A stretch of DNA of 64,000 nt from Glaciimonas sp. (GCA_012927625.1 JABBOV010000015.1:32273-96272), one strand, 5' to 3'. Shown: positions 35,053-44,768, numbered from the stretch's first letter. Numbers and translations are program-made. Notes: a model not told the origin generated them from the letters alone.

Positions 35053-36267
35053 ATGCGGGGCAGTATGGCGCTAACGACTATTGATGAACCCAACGTGTCG
35101 CGACCAGGGAAGTCGTCGCCGACACACCATCCATTGTGGGCGCTGGGATTCCGACCCTTTTATATGTTGGCCGCAGCTTTTGCCGCTGTCAGCATACCGT
35201 TATGGCTGGCAAGATATTTCGGCCAGATGCCTGGCCTGACAAATATCACCATCAACTGGCACATGCATGAAATGGTGTTCGGCTTTGCGATAGCGGTAAT
35301 TATCGGGTTTCTGTTTACCGCAGGACGCAACTGGACCGGTTTGTGGACCCCACGCAGAGGGTATTTGGCGGTGCTTGCGGGAGTTTGGCTGGCCGGGCGT
35401 ATTGCCATGTTGACTGCTCCTGCCTTGATTGCAGCACTGGTGGATATATTATTTTTACCGCTTGCCGCGTGGCCCATGTACCGTGTGCTGCAACGCTCCG
35501 GCAACAAACGCAATATGTTTTTAATCGGCTTGCTCAGCCTGCTCACAACCGTCAACATACTCTTTCATCTTGCGGCTCTGGGCTGGATTACCACCTCAAC
35601 CGTACTGATAATACAGGCCGCTATTCTGATTGTTGTGATGATCGAATCGGTGATTGGCGGGCGCGTAATTCCTGGCTTTACGTCCAGTACCGTCCCCACA
35701 GCCAAGCCCATTGTTAATTCTAAACGTGACCGCCTGACCATTGCATTGACTGCGTTGGCAAGCCTGGCATGGATTTTCACCTTTCCTCCGCGGTTGATCG
35801 CCGCATTGGCGTTTGCAGCAGCCTGTTCGCAATTGTTGCGGCTCGGCGGGTGGAGGCCGTATACAACGTTGCACCATCCATTGCTCTGGATTTTGCATCT
35901 GTCGTATGCGTGGATTCCCTGCGGCTTTATCCTTATCGCTTTGGCGGCCCTGCAAGTGGTTCCGGCAAACTCCGCCTTCCATGTATTGGCGATTGGCTCG
36001 ATGGCAGGACTGATCATGGGCATGATGACCCGCACCACCCTTGGTCATACCGGAAGACCGCTGAAAGCGGGCCGCAATGAAGTATTGATGTATGTATTGA
36101 TACAAATTGGTGTCGTCGCGCGGTTTTGCGCCGCCATCAATACCACCGGATTGCGAGACGGTGCGCTGGTTGTGGCCGCTGCAAGCTGGTCGACGGCATT
36201 TGTATTTTTTCTGATTATCTATGGCCCTTATCTTTACAGGCCGCGCCTGGACGGTAAGGAAGGTTAA
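35053..36267 (+). CDS. nnrS: NnrS family haem-copper membrane protein
   Basis: A 404-aa membrane protein with about 12 helices. HPLWALGFRPFYMLAA at the N-terminus, NWHMHEMVFGFAIAVIIGFLF with paired histidines, and GLIMGMMTRTTLGHTGRPL are hallmark NnrS motifs. NnrS proteins contain haem and copper and protect against nitrosative stress, often under NnrR/Dnr control. Both ATG 35053 and ATG 35065 are possible; a GGGG tract at 35057-35060 would favour the second. No FNR-type box was found just upstream. It sits between two carboxylic-acid clusters, away from the nar genes. Confidence 0.93.
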   Translation: MRGSMALTTIDEPNVSRPGKSSPTHHPLWALGFRPFYMLAAAFAAVSIPLWLARYFGQMPGLTNITINWHMHEMVFGFAIAVIIGFLFTAGRNWTGLWTPRRGYLAVLAGVWLAGRIAMLTAPALIAALVDILFLPLAAWPMYRVLQRSGNKRNMFLIGLLSLLTTVNILFHLAALGWITTSTVLIIQAAILIVVMIESVIGGRVIPGFTSSTVPTAKPIVNSKRDRLTIALTALASLAWIFTFPPRLIAALAFAAACSQLLRLGGWRPYTTLHHPLLWILHLSYAWIPCGFILIALAALQVVPANSAFHVLAIGSMAGLIMGMMTRTTLGHTGRPLKAGRNEVLMYVLIQIGVVARFCAAINTTGLRDGALVVAAASWSTAFVFFLIIYGPYLYRPRLDGKEG

Positions 36268-36351
36268 ACGAATAAGCTTGGATTCTCCCCTCTTGGTGCA
36301 AGGTGGCAGGGGCGAGTCCTATTTAAAATAGCACCGATCAATATCTGATCG

Positions 36352-37488
36352 TCAACTCAGTTGACGGGCAAATAATTCCAAATGATGATCTGTGCTGCCA
36401 AATTGCAGTTCTATCGCCATCAGGCGTTTAAAGTAATGGCTGACATCGAGTTCATCCGTCACCCCCATTCCGCCATGAAGTTGCACTGCTTGCTGCCCCA
36501 CAAAACGACAGGCTTGGCCAACCACGACTTTTGCCGCTGACATGGCCCGGCTGCGCAACGCCGGGTCCTGTTCCAGACAACTGACCGCAGCCAGGTAACT
36601 CATCGAGCGCGCTTGCTCAATGTGTAGCACCATGTCTGCCATCCGATGTTGCAATGCCTGGAATTTACCAATCGGAACGCCGAATTGTTTGCGGGTTTTG
36701 GTGTATTCGATGGTTGCTGCCAAAATGCGTTCAAGGGCGCCGACTGCTTCCGCGCAAACCGCGGCTAGTCCAATATCGAGAATTTCGCCCAGCCGGACTT
36801 CGGTTTCAGCCGAGGCATCGAGCAGCGCAATCGCCGGGACATACACTTGATCCAGCCAGATTTCGCTGGCGCGCACGCCGTCCAATGTCGAGTAGGGAAC
36901 CTGACGCAAGCCGGACGTATTGTGCGGCACCGCGAAAACACATAATGGCCCATCTTGATCTGCAGCAGCCAGGCGCGCGCTGATCAAAAGAATATCCGCC
37001 GAGGTCCCGTGCGGGATGACACTCTTGTGGCCGGTCAATATGTAACCATTGCCCACTGGCCATGCTCGGGTGGAAATAGCATGCCAGTCATGGCGCGTAC
37101 CCGGTTCATCGTGCGCCAGTACCGCGATCAATTCGCCGGCTGCCAAGGCGGGAAGCATGCTGGCCCGCTGGGTACTGTTACCCAATGCAATGATGGTTTT
37201 GGTTGCGATCACCGCGCTTGCCAGGTAGGGCTCCAACACCAGACCTTCGCCCATCGCACTCATTACCAACATGGTCTCGATCGGTCCGCCTTCCAGGCCG
37301 CCTTCTTGCTCCGGCACGTTGAGCGCCAGCAAGCCGAGGTCCGCGCATGTTTTCCAAACTTCGGGGCTATAACCCAGCGCCGATTTTTCTTTGATCTGGC
37401 GACGGGTTTCAAAGCCGTACTCTTTGGCAATGAAGCGGCGGGTGGTTTCCTGCAGCATTTGCTGCTCTTCACTGAACGTGAAATCCAT
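36352..37488 (-). CDS. Acyl-CoA dehydrogenase, PimD-like (small partner)
   Basis: A 378-aa FAD-dependent acyl-CoA dehydrogenase: MDFTFSEEQQMLQET start, a divergent middle domain and the C-terminal dehydrogenase domain with GGMGVTDELDVSHYFKRL. It resembles the smaller partner (PimD) of the two-subunit pimeloyl-CoA dehydrogenase more than a stand-alone enzyme. The catalytic base usually found near residue 370 (YEGT) is not evident. It lies 46 bp after the large-partner gene on the same strand, at the end of the operon. Confidence 0.87.
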   Translation of the reverse strand: MDFTFSEEQQMLQETTRRFIAKEYGFETRRQIKEKSALGYSPEVWKTCADLGLLALNVPEQEGGLEGGPIETMLVMSAMGEGLVLEPYLASAVIATKTIIALGNSTQRASMLPALAAGELIAVLAHDEPGTRHDWHAISTRAWPVGNGYILTGHKSVIPHGTSADILLISARLAAADQDGPLCVFAVPHNTSGLRQVPYSTLDGVRASEIWLDQVYVPAIALLDASAETEVRLGEILDIGLAAVCAEAVGALERILAATIEYTKTRKQFGVPIGKFQALQHRMADMVLHIEQARSMSYLAAVSCLEQDPALRSRAMSAAKVVVGQACRFVGQQAVQLHGGMGVTDELDVSHYFKRLMAIELQFGSTDHHLELFARQLS

Positions 37489-37534
37489 GTCTCATACTCC
37501 TGCAGTCAAAGGGTTGTCATTCGTCATTGGCAAA

Positions 37535-38743
37535 TTACAATCCCAGAATCATCTGTGCGATGATATTTTTTTGAATCTCGGTGGAGCCGCCGTAAATCGA
37601 CAGCTTGCGCATGTTCAGATAATTAGCTGCCAGCGGGGTGGCATAGAATGGCCCGACCGCATCGCCTCGGTATCCGGCAGCCATCGCTTCACGTCGCAAG
37701 GGCAGGGCGTAGGGGCCGACCGCCTGGGTCAAAAGCTCAGTGATAGCCTGTTGAATTTCCGTGCCTTTGATTTTCAGGATCGATGCTTCGGGACCTGGCG
37801 CGCGATGCTCCGCTTCAGTCGATAACACGCGCAAATTAGTAATTTCCAGCGCCATTAAATCGATATCGATCTGGGCGATGCGCGCGCTAAACATCGGATC
37901 CTTTATGAGCGGTTTGCCATTCTTCATTTCCAGCGAGGCGATACGCTTCAGGCGTGCCAGCTCGCGCTTGGCGATACCGATGCCAGCAATATTGGCCCGT
38001 TCGTGGCCAAGCAAAAACTTGGCATAGGTCCAGCCCTTATTTTCTTCGCCGACCCGGTTTTCAACTGGTACGCGAACATCTTCCAGCCAGACTTCATTGA
38101 CCTCGTGGGCGCCATCCATTGTGATAATCGGACGCACGGTAACGCCGGGCGAATGCATGTCGATTAACAGAAACGAGATACTGCGCTGTGCTTTTGCTTC
38201 TTGATCGGTGCGCACCAGGCAGAAAATCCAGTCAGCGTATTGGCCCTGCGTAGTCCAGGTTTTTTGTCCATTGACGATGTAGTGGTCGCCGTCGTCGGTA
38301 CGGGTAAACTGGGCGCTGGTCTTGACCGATGCCAGGTCGGAGCCGGCACCAGGCTCGGAATATCCCTGGCACCACCATTCTTCGCCGGACAGAATGCGCG
38401 GCAGATAACGTTGTTGCTGTGCTGGCGAGCCAAAGGCCATGATGACCGGCGCCACCATCTTGACGCCGAACGGAATAAGCCGCGGTGCGCCGGCGGCGGC
38501 ACATTCTTCTTCAAAAATATACTGCTGCACTGCATTCCAGCCAGTGCCGCCGAACTCTGTACGCCATCCTGTACCGCCCCAGCCTTTTGCATGGAGTGCG
38601 CGCTGCCAGCGCAGATAATCATCCTTCTCCAGGATCAGGCCATTTAATATCTTGTGCTGGATATCCGCAGGCAAGGATTGCTCGATGAATGCCAGCACTT
38701 CCTGACGGAATGTATTTTCTTCAGTGGTGAAATTCAGATTCAT
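37535..38743 (-). CDS. Acyl-CoA dehydrogenase, PimC-like (large partner)
   Basis: A 402-aa acyl-CoA dehydrogenase with all main motifs: WWCQGYSEPGAGSDLASVKT (FAD/substrate loop), VNGQKTWTTQGQYADW, HEVNEVWLEDVRVP and the C-terminal YGGSTEIQKNIIAQ. It closely resembles PimC, the large subunit of pimeloyl-CoA dehydrogenase, which with PimD introduces a double bond into medium-chain or dicarboxylyl-CoA. Chain length and substrate cannot be read from sequence. It is flanked by the thiolase (upstream) and the PimD-like gene (downstream). Confidence 0.9.
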   Translation of the reverse strand: MNLNFTTEENTFRQEVLAFIEQSLPADIQHKILNGLILEKDDYLRWQRALHAKGWGGTGWRTEFGGTGWNAVQQYIFEEECAAAGAPRLIPFGVKMVAPVIMAFGSPAQQQRYLPRILSGEEWWCQGYSEPGAGSDLASVKTSAQFTRTDDGDHYIVNGQKTWTTQGQYADWIFCLVRTDQEAKAQRSISFLLIDMHSPGVTVRPIITMDGAHEVNEVWLEDVRVPVENRVGEENKGWTYAKFLLGHERANIAGIGIAKRELARLKRIASLEMKNGKPLIKDPMFSARIAQIDIDLMALEITNLRVLSTEAEHRAPGPEASILKIKGTEIQQAITELLTQAVGPYALPLRREAMAAGYRGDAVGPFYATPLAANYLNMRKLSIYGGSTEIQKNIIAQMILGL

Positions 38744-38845
38744 AAATCCCTTTTTTTAATTCACGGAAGGTCACGGGGTTGGGGTGCTCGTTGCGGAAAG
38801 ATTAGGTCTTCTTGCCCCAGTGAGTTTCCTTATTCGCTGATTCAA

Positions 38846-40048
38846 TCAGGCACGTTCAATGACGACAGCCAGTCCCTGACCGACCCCGATACACAGACTG
38901 ATAACCGCATAGCGTGCCTGACGCCGCGCCAGTTCGCGCGAGGCGGTTAGTGCCAGTCGGGCGCCGGACGCACCCAGCGGATGGCCGAGCGCAATTGCGC
39001 CGCCGTTCGGATTGACACGAGGATCAGTAGCAGAAATTTCCAGCAGTTTCAAACAGCCGAGCACTTGGCTGGCAAAGGCTTCATTGATCTCGATGATGTC
39101 CATGTCAGCTAGCGTCAGATTGGCGCGTGTCAGTGCCTTGCGGATGGCATTGACCGGACCGATACCCATGATGCGTGGCTCTATGCCGGCCACTGCAGCA
39201 GACAGGATGCGCACCATCGGTGCCTTGCCGAGTTTTTCGCCGGCGGCCAGGCTGCCGACCAGCAGTGCAACTGCGCCGTCGTTGAGGCCGGACGCATTGC
39301 CTACGGTAACCACTCCACCTTCAAATAGCGGCTTTAAGCGAGCCAAGCTTTCTGTACTTGTTTCCGGGCGCGGATGCTCGTCGGTATCGACCCGCACAGG
39401 TGGTGTCTTGCGGCCAGTTGGTACGTTAATTGGCAAGATTTCATCAATGAAGAAACCGGCCTTGCATGCGGCATCGTATTTTTGCTGGGAGGCTAGCGCG
39501 AAAGCATCCGCTGCATTTCGGTCAATGCCAAAGTCGTGCGCTACATTGTCGCCAGTTTCTGGCATGGTGTGCGCACCATAAGTTGCGGTAATTTTCGGAT
39601 TCGGGAAACGGCTGCCGATGGTGGTGTCGAACACCTTGACATCGCGGCTGTAAGCCGACTCAGCCTTGGCCACGACGAAGGGGGCACGGCTCATGCTTTC
39701 GACTCCCCCAGCCAGATACAGATCGCCTTCACCGGCAGTAATGGCGCGCGCCGTATCCATCACGGCAGCCAGGCCGCTAGCGCACAAGCGATTTACGGTT
39801 TGACCCGGTACCGTGACCGGAAAGCCAGCTGCCAACAAGGCATTGCGCGCCACGTTACGGCAATCTTCACCGGCCTGATTGGTACAGCCGAGAATCACAT
39901 CCTCGATGGCATCTGCCTGCCATGGGTTGCGTGCTATCAGCGCACGCATTACTTCTGCGACCAGATCATCTGGGCGTACTGAGGCGAGCGCGCCGCCATG
40001 ACGACCGAATGGGGTACGCAAGCCATCATAAATATAAGCGTTGAGCAT
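38846..40048 (-). CDS. Acetyl-CoA acyltransferase (thiolase), PcaF/PaaJ-like
   Basis: A 400-aa degradative thiolase. NRLCASGLAAVMDTARAI holds the nucleophilic cysteine (about 90), GGVESMSRAPFVVAKAESAY is characteristic of beta-ketoadipyl-CoA thiolases, and NPNGGAIALGHPLGASGARL gives the catalytic histidine. ISLCIGVGQGLAVVIERA has the second cysteine. Similarity to PcaF/PaaJ suggests thiolysis of a dicarboxylyl 3-ketoacyl-CoA, but general FadA-type activity is possible. ATG 40048 is used because the family starts MLNAYIYDGLRTPFG there; that is 5 bp after the dehydrogenase stop. Confidence 0.9.
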   Translation of the reverse strand: MLNAYIYDGLRTPFGRHGGALASVRPDDLVAEVMRALIARNPWQADAIEDVILGCTNQAGEDCRNVARNALLAAGFPVTVPGQTVNRLCASGLAAVMDTARAITAGEGDLYLAGGVESMSRAPFVVAKAESAYSRDVKVFDTTIGSRFPNPKITATYGAHTMPETGDNVAHDFGIDRNAADAFALASQQKYDAACKAGFFIDEILPINVPTGRKTPPVRVDTDEHPRPETSTESLARLKPLFEGGVVTVGNASGLNDGAVALLVGSLAAGEKLGKAPMVRILSAAVAGIEPRIMGIGPVNAIRKALTRANLTLADMDIIEINEAFASQVLGCLKLLEISATDPRVNPNGGAIALGHPLGASGARLALTASRELARRQARYAVISLCIGVGQGLAVVIERA

Positions 40049-40053
40049 GGGAA

Positions 40054-41595
40054 TTAAACCTCTTTGTGGTGTAACGAAAGGCCAAGTCCTGCACGACGTT
40101 TGAGCCACGGACTTGGTCGATAGCGGGGGTCGCCGGTCTGCTCCAGCAGGTTGGTCAGAATAGTCATGACAATATCGGCGCCAAGCTGATTGCCCCAGGC
40201 CAGTGGGCCATACGGATAGCCCAGTCCGAGCTTGACCGCGTGGTCTATGTCGTCCGGCTCCGCGATACCTTGCTGGGCAATATCGCAGGCGATGTTGATG
40301 ATCAGCGCCACCACGCGTTGCGTGACCAATCCGCTGCTATCGCGAATTACGCTGACAGCAGCCCCATCGGTGGCAAACAAGCCGCGCGCCATCTGACAGT
40401 AGACCGGATCAGTTGCCGGCGTCGTCATTACGACACGGCGGCGCGTCAGGTCGAACAGGGTTTCGACAGCGACGGTGCGATGCGCATCGAGTCCTTCGCG
40501 CACGCAGCATGCGGTGGCGTCATCGCCCAGGGCGGTGACGATGCAGAGCGCATTGTTGCTGGGACGTTCGCCTTCTTCCAGCGGTACGCCGCTTTGCCGG
40601 ATCAGTCCGAGGATGCGTTCCGCCAGTGCGGGACGCGCACGACTTAGCCATACGCTGGGTGGCAAGGTAGTTGACGGCGCATCATCCGGGATTACAGCTT
40701 TCTTGCCTTCTGCATCGTAGCGATAGAAGCCGTGGCCGACTTTTTTGCCCAGCACGCCGGCGCTCAACATTTGGCGCGTAAGCCCTTGTGGACGGAACCG
40801 GGGTTCTTCGTAATATTGATGATAGATCGATTCCATCACCGGATGCGATACATCCAGGCCGGTAAGGTCCAGCAGTTCGCACGGGCCGAGTCGAAAGCCG
40901 GCGCAGTCGTGCAGGATTTTGTCGAGCGTGAAAAACGTCGTCACGCCTTCCTCCAACAAGCGCATGCCTTCGGTTCCATATCCGCGACCAGCGTGGTTGA
41001 CGATAAAGCCCGGCGTGTCTTTGGCCTGAACCGCGGTATGCCCCCAATGTGTGCCTAATGCAATCATGTACTTAATGGTGTCCGGCGCGGTCAGCAATCC
41101 TCCGATCACTTCCACGATCTTCATCAGCGGCACGGGATTGAAAAAATGGAAACCGGCTACGCGCTCCGGGCGTTTCAGACCGGCGGCGATGGCTGTGACC
41201 GAGAGCGAAGAAGTGTTGGTGGCAAGGATGGCTTCTGCTCCAACTATTCTTTCGAGGGCGCTGAAAAGTGCCTTCTTCGCCACCAAGTCTTCAATGATCG
41301 CTTCAATCACGAGGTGACAGCCATCAAGCTCTTCCAGGGTGTCGCAGGCATGAATCCGTTCGCCTGCGGCAGCAGCATCGGCCTTGGCAAGCCTGCCTTT
41401 TTCGACCAATTTGCCGAACGTGGCGAGCAATTGTTCGCGTGCCGTCATTGCTGCGCCTTCGCAACTATCGGCGAGTCGCACCTGAGCACCGGCCAAGACT
41501 GCGATCTGGGCGATTCCGCGTCCCATGGTGCCAGCTCCAACTATGCCTACCACTAGATTGGGCGAGTCTGGATCCGGGCGAATTCCGTTAAGCAT
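40054..41595 (-). CDS. 3-hydroxyacyl-CoA dehydrogenase, PaaH-like
   Basis: A 513-aa NAD-dependent dehydrogenase. The Rossmann motif GIVGAGTMGRGIAQIA is at about 18-33, NTSSLSVTAIA and GFHFFNPVPLMKIVEVI (catalytic histidine) follow, then two C-terminal 3HCDH domains: one ending KKVGHGFYRY and a second with LGYPYGPLAWGNQLG. The duplicated C-terminal domain is the PaaH (3-hydroxyadipyl-CoA dehydrogenase) layout. It is the first gene of the minus-strand operon and starts close to one of two 17-bp palindromes. An enoyl-CoA hydratase that would supply its substrate is absent from the window. Confidence 0.9.
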   Translation of the reverse strand: MLNGIRPDPDSPNLVVGIVGAGTMGRGIAQIAVLAGAQVRLADSCEGAAMTAREQLLATFGKLVEKGRLAKADAAAAGERIHACDTLEELDGCHLVIEAIIEDLVAKKALFSALERIVGAEAILATNTSSLSVTAIAAGLKRPERVAGFHFFNPVPLMKIVEVIGGLLTAPDTIKYMIALGTHWGHTAVQAKDTPGFIVNHAGRGYGTEGMRLLEEGVTTFFTLDKILHDCAGFRLGPCELLDLTGLDVSHPVMESIYHQYYEEPRFRPQGLTRQMLSAGVLGKKVGHGFYRYDAEGKKAVIPDDAPSTTLPPSVWLSRARPALAERILGLIRQSGVPLEEGERPSNNALCIVTALGDDATACCVREGLDAHRTVAVETLFDLTRRRVVMTTPATDPVYCQMARGLFATDGAAVSVIRDSSGLVTQRVVALIINIACDIAQQGIAEPDDIDHAVKLGLGYPYGPLAWGNQLGADIVMTILTNLLEQTGDPRYRPSPWLKRRAGLGLSLHHKEV

Positions 41596-41643
41596 TTGGC
41601 CGCTCCCACTGAAATATTTTAATTTTGAGCTTCAATTATCTTA

Positions 41644-41660
41644 ATTCTGCAATGCAGAAT
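41644..41660. promoter_or_regulatory. Operator-like palindrome 1 (IclR-type candidate)
   Basis: ATTCTGCAATGCAGAAT is a perfect 17-bp palindrome with a central A, 49 bp before the dehydrogenase start. Its near-identical twin is 136 bp away (centre to centre) in the same divergent 338-bp gap. The IclR gene at the end of the plus-strand operon is the likely binder. Confidence 0.65.
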
Positions 41661-41779
41661 AAATGTATTTAAAATGGAACTGTATTTCTTGTCGTTTTAT
41701 CTGTCAAGTGTGTTTTTGGAAAATTCAAGATATAAAACTTTCAATATGGGTATTTTTAAGTAATTCTTAATCAATTTAT

Positions 41780-41796
41780 ATTCTGCTATGCAGAAT
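41780..41796. promoter_or_regulatory. Operator-like palindrome 2 (IclR-type candidate)
   Basis: ATTCTGCTATGCAGAAT differs from palindrome 1 in one central base. It lies 138 bp before the acyl-CoA ligase start, in an AT-rich stretch where both divergent promoters should sit. An ATTCTGA half-site follows at about 41800. Confidence 0.65.
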
Positions 41797-41933
41797 TTAA
41801 TTCTGAAAAATATTGATTTTTTATTTTCCTTATGACAGTATCGTTTGCCTGTTGCCAATGAATTGATCGGTTTTCGGTCCATTTCACTAAGTTTGACTGG
41901 TGTGTTGTTTGCCTACGTTTCGAAAGAGAAAGC

Positions 41934-43487
41934 ATGGATCAAAATGATGATTTGCCGGGCCTGCCGCGCCGCATCCATGATGCTTTTCTGCCTTGGGTCG
42001 AGAAGAATTCTTCCCGTATCGCACTGACGGATGCGAACACCTCTCTTACCTACGGCGAAATGCCTGCCGTGGTGGATGCGGTGGCAGCACGTTTCAGGGA
42101 TGCCGGCGTGCGGGGCGGTGACCGGGTGTTGCTGGTTGCCGAAAATTCGGTGGCACTGGCGGTGTGTATTCTTGCCATCAGCAGGCTAGACGCATGGTCG
42201 GCCACCGTCAACGCGCGTTTGTCGATACGGGAAATCGATAATTTCCTGTCGCACTCCGGTGCGCGCGTCGCGATATATTTCAATCAGGTTTCTGCTGAGG
42301 CGGGGGCGCATGGTCTGGCCCATGGTGCACAGCCCGTGCAATGGCCGGGCATCGGTGAGATCATGCTCGGCCCGGTGAATCAGGATACGACTCCAGAGCC
42401 AATCGAGGACGACGCGGTGCTGCAAGTCGCGGTCATGGTCTACACATCCGGTACTACCGGTTCGCCCAAGGCCGTGATGCTTACCCACCGAAATTTGCTG
42501 TTTATTGGCGCTAATAGCAGGAGCTTGCGGCGTTTGATGCCGACCGATACGGTATATGGCGTGCTACCTCTGTCGCATGTATATGGCTTGTCCGCATTGC
42601 TGGTGGCTTCCTTAATCGGCGGCGCTACCCTGCGACTGGTACCACGTTTCCTGGCTAGCGATTTGGCGCGTGCATTGGCGCAAGAGGGCGTGACGGTACT
42701 GCACGGGGTTCCCGCCATGTTTGCCAAGCTGATCGAGTGGAATAACAGGGCTGGCACATGTTTGCAAGCACCCCATTTGCGGGTAGTCCAATCTGGCGGA
42801 GCGCCGCTGACGTTGCCGGTAAAAGAAGGGTTTGAAAAAATTTTCGGGCTGGTACTGCAAAACGGCTATGGAATGACCGAGGCCGCTCCGTCAATCTGCC
42901 AGACTCGTATCGATGCGCCGCGCCGAGATTGCTCGGTGGGGCCCGTGATTCCCGGCGTCGAGGTATCGCTGCATGGGGTGGAGAGCGATCCGGCCGGGAT
43001 TGGCGAGTTGTGGGTACGCGGACCGAACGTGATGAAGGGTTATTACCGCGCGCCTGAACTGACGGCGGAGGCCGTCACCGAGGAAGGCTGGTTGCGTACC
43101 GGAAATCTGGCACGTATCGAATCTGACGGTGCGATTTTTATCGTTGGCCGCAGCAAAGAACTGATTATCCGTTCGGGCTTCAATGTGTATCCGATTGAGG
43201 TCGAGCAAGTCCTGAATGCGTATCCAGGCGTCGTGCATTCCGCCGTAGTGGGACGCGAGGTAGTCGGGAATGAAGAGGTGGTAGCGTTCATTGAAGCAGC
43301 CCAGGGCACTGACATCGATATCGATGCCCTTAATGCTTATTGCCGGGACAACCTTTCCTCTTACAAAATTCCATCAGAGATTGTGGTTCTCGATTATTTG
43401 CCTGCTACTGCAACCGGAAAAGTTCTAAAAAAAGAATTACAACAACGTGCTGCGGCAAAAACAAGCACGACACATGGCCATTCTTGA
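41934..43487 (+). CDS. AMP-dependent acyl-CoA ligase (second cluster)
   Basis: A 517-aa ANL-superfamily ligase. P-loop VYTSGTTGSPKAVMLTH (about 170-186), YGMTEAAPS (A5), RTGNLARIESDG (A7; the usual GD is GN), GRSKELIIRSGFNVYPIEVE (A8) and the catalytic lysine in TATGKVLKKEL (A10) are present. It resembles long-chain and aromatic acid:CoA ligases; the substrate is unknown. It is the first gene of the plus-strand operon with a second Liv importer and IclR regulator, opposite the PaaH-like/PimCD-like operon. Confidence 0.9.
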   Translation: MDQNDDLPGLPRRIHDAFLPWVEKNSSRIALTDANTSLTYGEMPAVVDAVAARFRDAGVRGGDRVLLVAENSVALAVCILAISRLDAWSATVNARLSIREIDNFLSHSGARVAIYFNQVSAEAGAHGLAHGAQPVQWPGIGEIMLGPVNQDTTPEPIEDDAVLQVAVMVYTSGTTGSPKAVMLTHRNLLFIGANSRSLRRLMPTDTVYGVLPLSHVYGLSALLVASLIGGATLRLVPRFLASDLARALAQEGVTVLHGVPAMFAKLIEWNNRAGTCLQAPHLRVVQSGGAPLTLPVKEGFEKIFGLVLQNGYGMTEAAPSICQTRIDAPRRDCSVGPVIPGVEVSLHGVESDPAGIGELWVRGPNVMKGYYRAPELTAEAVTEEGWLRTGNLARIESDGAIFIVGRSKELIIRSGFNVYPIEVEQVLNAYPGVVHSAVVGREVVGNEEVVAFIEAAQGTDIDIDALNAYCRDNLSSYKIPSEIVVLDYLPATATGKVLKKELQQRAAAKTSTTHGHS

Positions 43488-43517
43488 GTCATTTTATTCA
43501 TCATAAAAGGAAGAAAC

Positions 43518-44681
43518 ATGAAATTAAAATTGCGCAATATCATCGGACTCAGTGCCGCCCTGCTGACAATCTCGGCGGGTGCTGAAGAGTTTAAGGTGGG
43601 TTCTCACATGCCGTTGACTGGCAGCTTGGCACGTTCGGGGACTGGTTTCAATGAAGGCATTCAAACCGCAGTCGACATGTTCAATCGCACCAACGGCAAG
43701 CACAAGATCAAGCTAGTAATGATCGACGATGAATCGGCGCCTGCGAAAGCGGTAGCCGCCGTAGAAAAACTCGCATCCGAAAACGTTACCTCCATCATTG
43801 GTGGATATGGTTCAAACATCATCGGCCCGGCATCGGATGCCGCCAATCGTCACAAACTGACTTACATCACTGCCGGCGGCGTCAGTGACGATCTGACGCA
43901 ACGCGGATACAAGACTTTTTTTCGCATCAACAACACGCGCGGCTATGAGTTGGCGATCGAGACGTTGTTGGAAGAAATGAAGGCAAAATCGGTAGCGATC
44001 GTCTACTCAACCAAAGAAGCGACTACTCAATTGGCCAAGGGACTGGAAAAATCTCTTGCCACAAAGAAAATCAAAGTGACGATGCACGCATTCGATCCTG
44101 CCATTACCGACTTCAAGCCGGTAATTAACAAAATCAAGCTGCTCGATAAACCCGAAGTCATCTTCATGAGCGGCTATGAGAACGATTACGTTGGTATTCT
44201 GCGTGCCGCCAAAGTGCTGAAGCCGGACATCAAATCGATTGTCGGCGTCTGGTCGCTGGCTACTCCCAAAATGGCATCGGACTTTCCAGACCTGATGCCG
44301 AACGTGATTGGCACCGCTTTGCTGCCGTACCCGGTCGAATACAAAACGCCTGAAGGCAAACAGTTTGCCGATACCTACAAAAAACTATTCAACAAGGATG
44401 TCGATTATCTGGCGCAGTTCGGCTATGTCGAGGCAAGCCTGTTGTTTGAAGCGATTGCGCGCGCAGCCGACAACGGTAGCCTGAAAAAAGAACACGGCTT
44501 GTCCGATGAACTGCGCAAGACCAACCGCGACACGCTGATTGGCAAGGTTGTGTTCGACGCCAATGGCGACAATCCGAATTTCAAGCACCGGATGGGTCAG
44601 CATCAGAACGGCAAAGTTGCCATCGTGTCGCCGGCTGCGGAAGCGACAGCGCCACTCAAATACCCGGGCTTGCCTTGGTAG
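43518..44681 (+). CDS. livK: Liv-type periplasmic substrate-binding protein (second cluster)
   Basis: A 387-aa binding protein with a short signal peptide (LRNIIGLSAALLTISAGAEE) and a HAAT-type mature start FKVGSHMPLTGSLARSGTG. The GGYGSNIIGPASDAANRHKL segment is the ligand cleft region. It differs clearly from the binding protein at 33311, so the two importers probably carry different acids. GGAAG lies just before the ATG. A hairpin follows before livH. Confidence 0.92.
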   Translation: MKLKLRNIIGLSAALLTISAGAEEFKVGSHMPLTGSLARSGTGFNEGIQTAVDMFNRTNGKHKIKLVMIDDESAPAKAVAAVEKLASENVTSIIGGYGSNIIGPASDAANRHKLTYITAGGVSDDLTQRGYKTFFRINNTRGYELAIETLLEEMKAKSVAIVYSTKEATTQLAKGLEKSLATKKIKVTMHAFDPAITDFKPVINKIKLLDKPEVIFMSGYENDYVGILRAAKVLKPDIKSIVGVWSLATPKMASDFPDLMPNVIGTALLPYPVEYKTPEGKQFADTYKKLFNKDVDYLAQFGYVEASLLFEAIARAADNGSLKKEHGLSDELRKTNRDTLIGKVVFDANGDNPNFKHRMGQHQNGKVAIVSPAAEATAPLKYPGLPW

Positions 44682-44739
44682 CTCAGTAAATAGGATTTGA
44701 CGAAATTTTTATCCCGAACGTTGCGCTCAAGTGATCCAT

Positions 44740-44768
44740 TTCCATACCCCTGAAAAAGGGGAATGGGA
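44740..44768 (+). promoter_or_regulatory. Stem-loop between livK and livH (second cluster)
   Basis: CCCCT/AGGGG around GAAAA is extended by TTCCAT/ATGGGA across an A-A mismatch, giving an 11-pair stem about 58 bp after the livK stop. It occupies the same relative place as the livK-livH hairpin of the first cluster. Confidence 0.55.
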
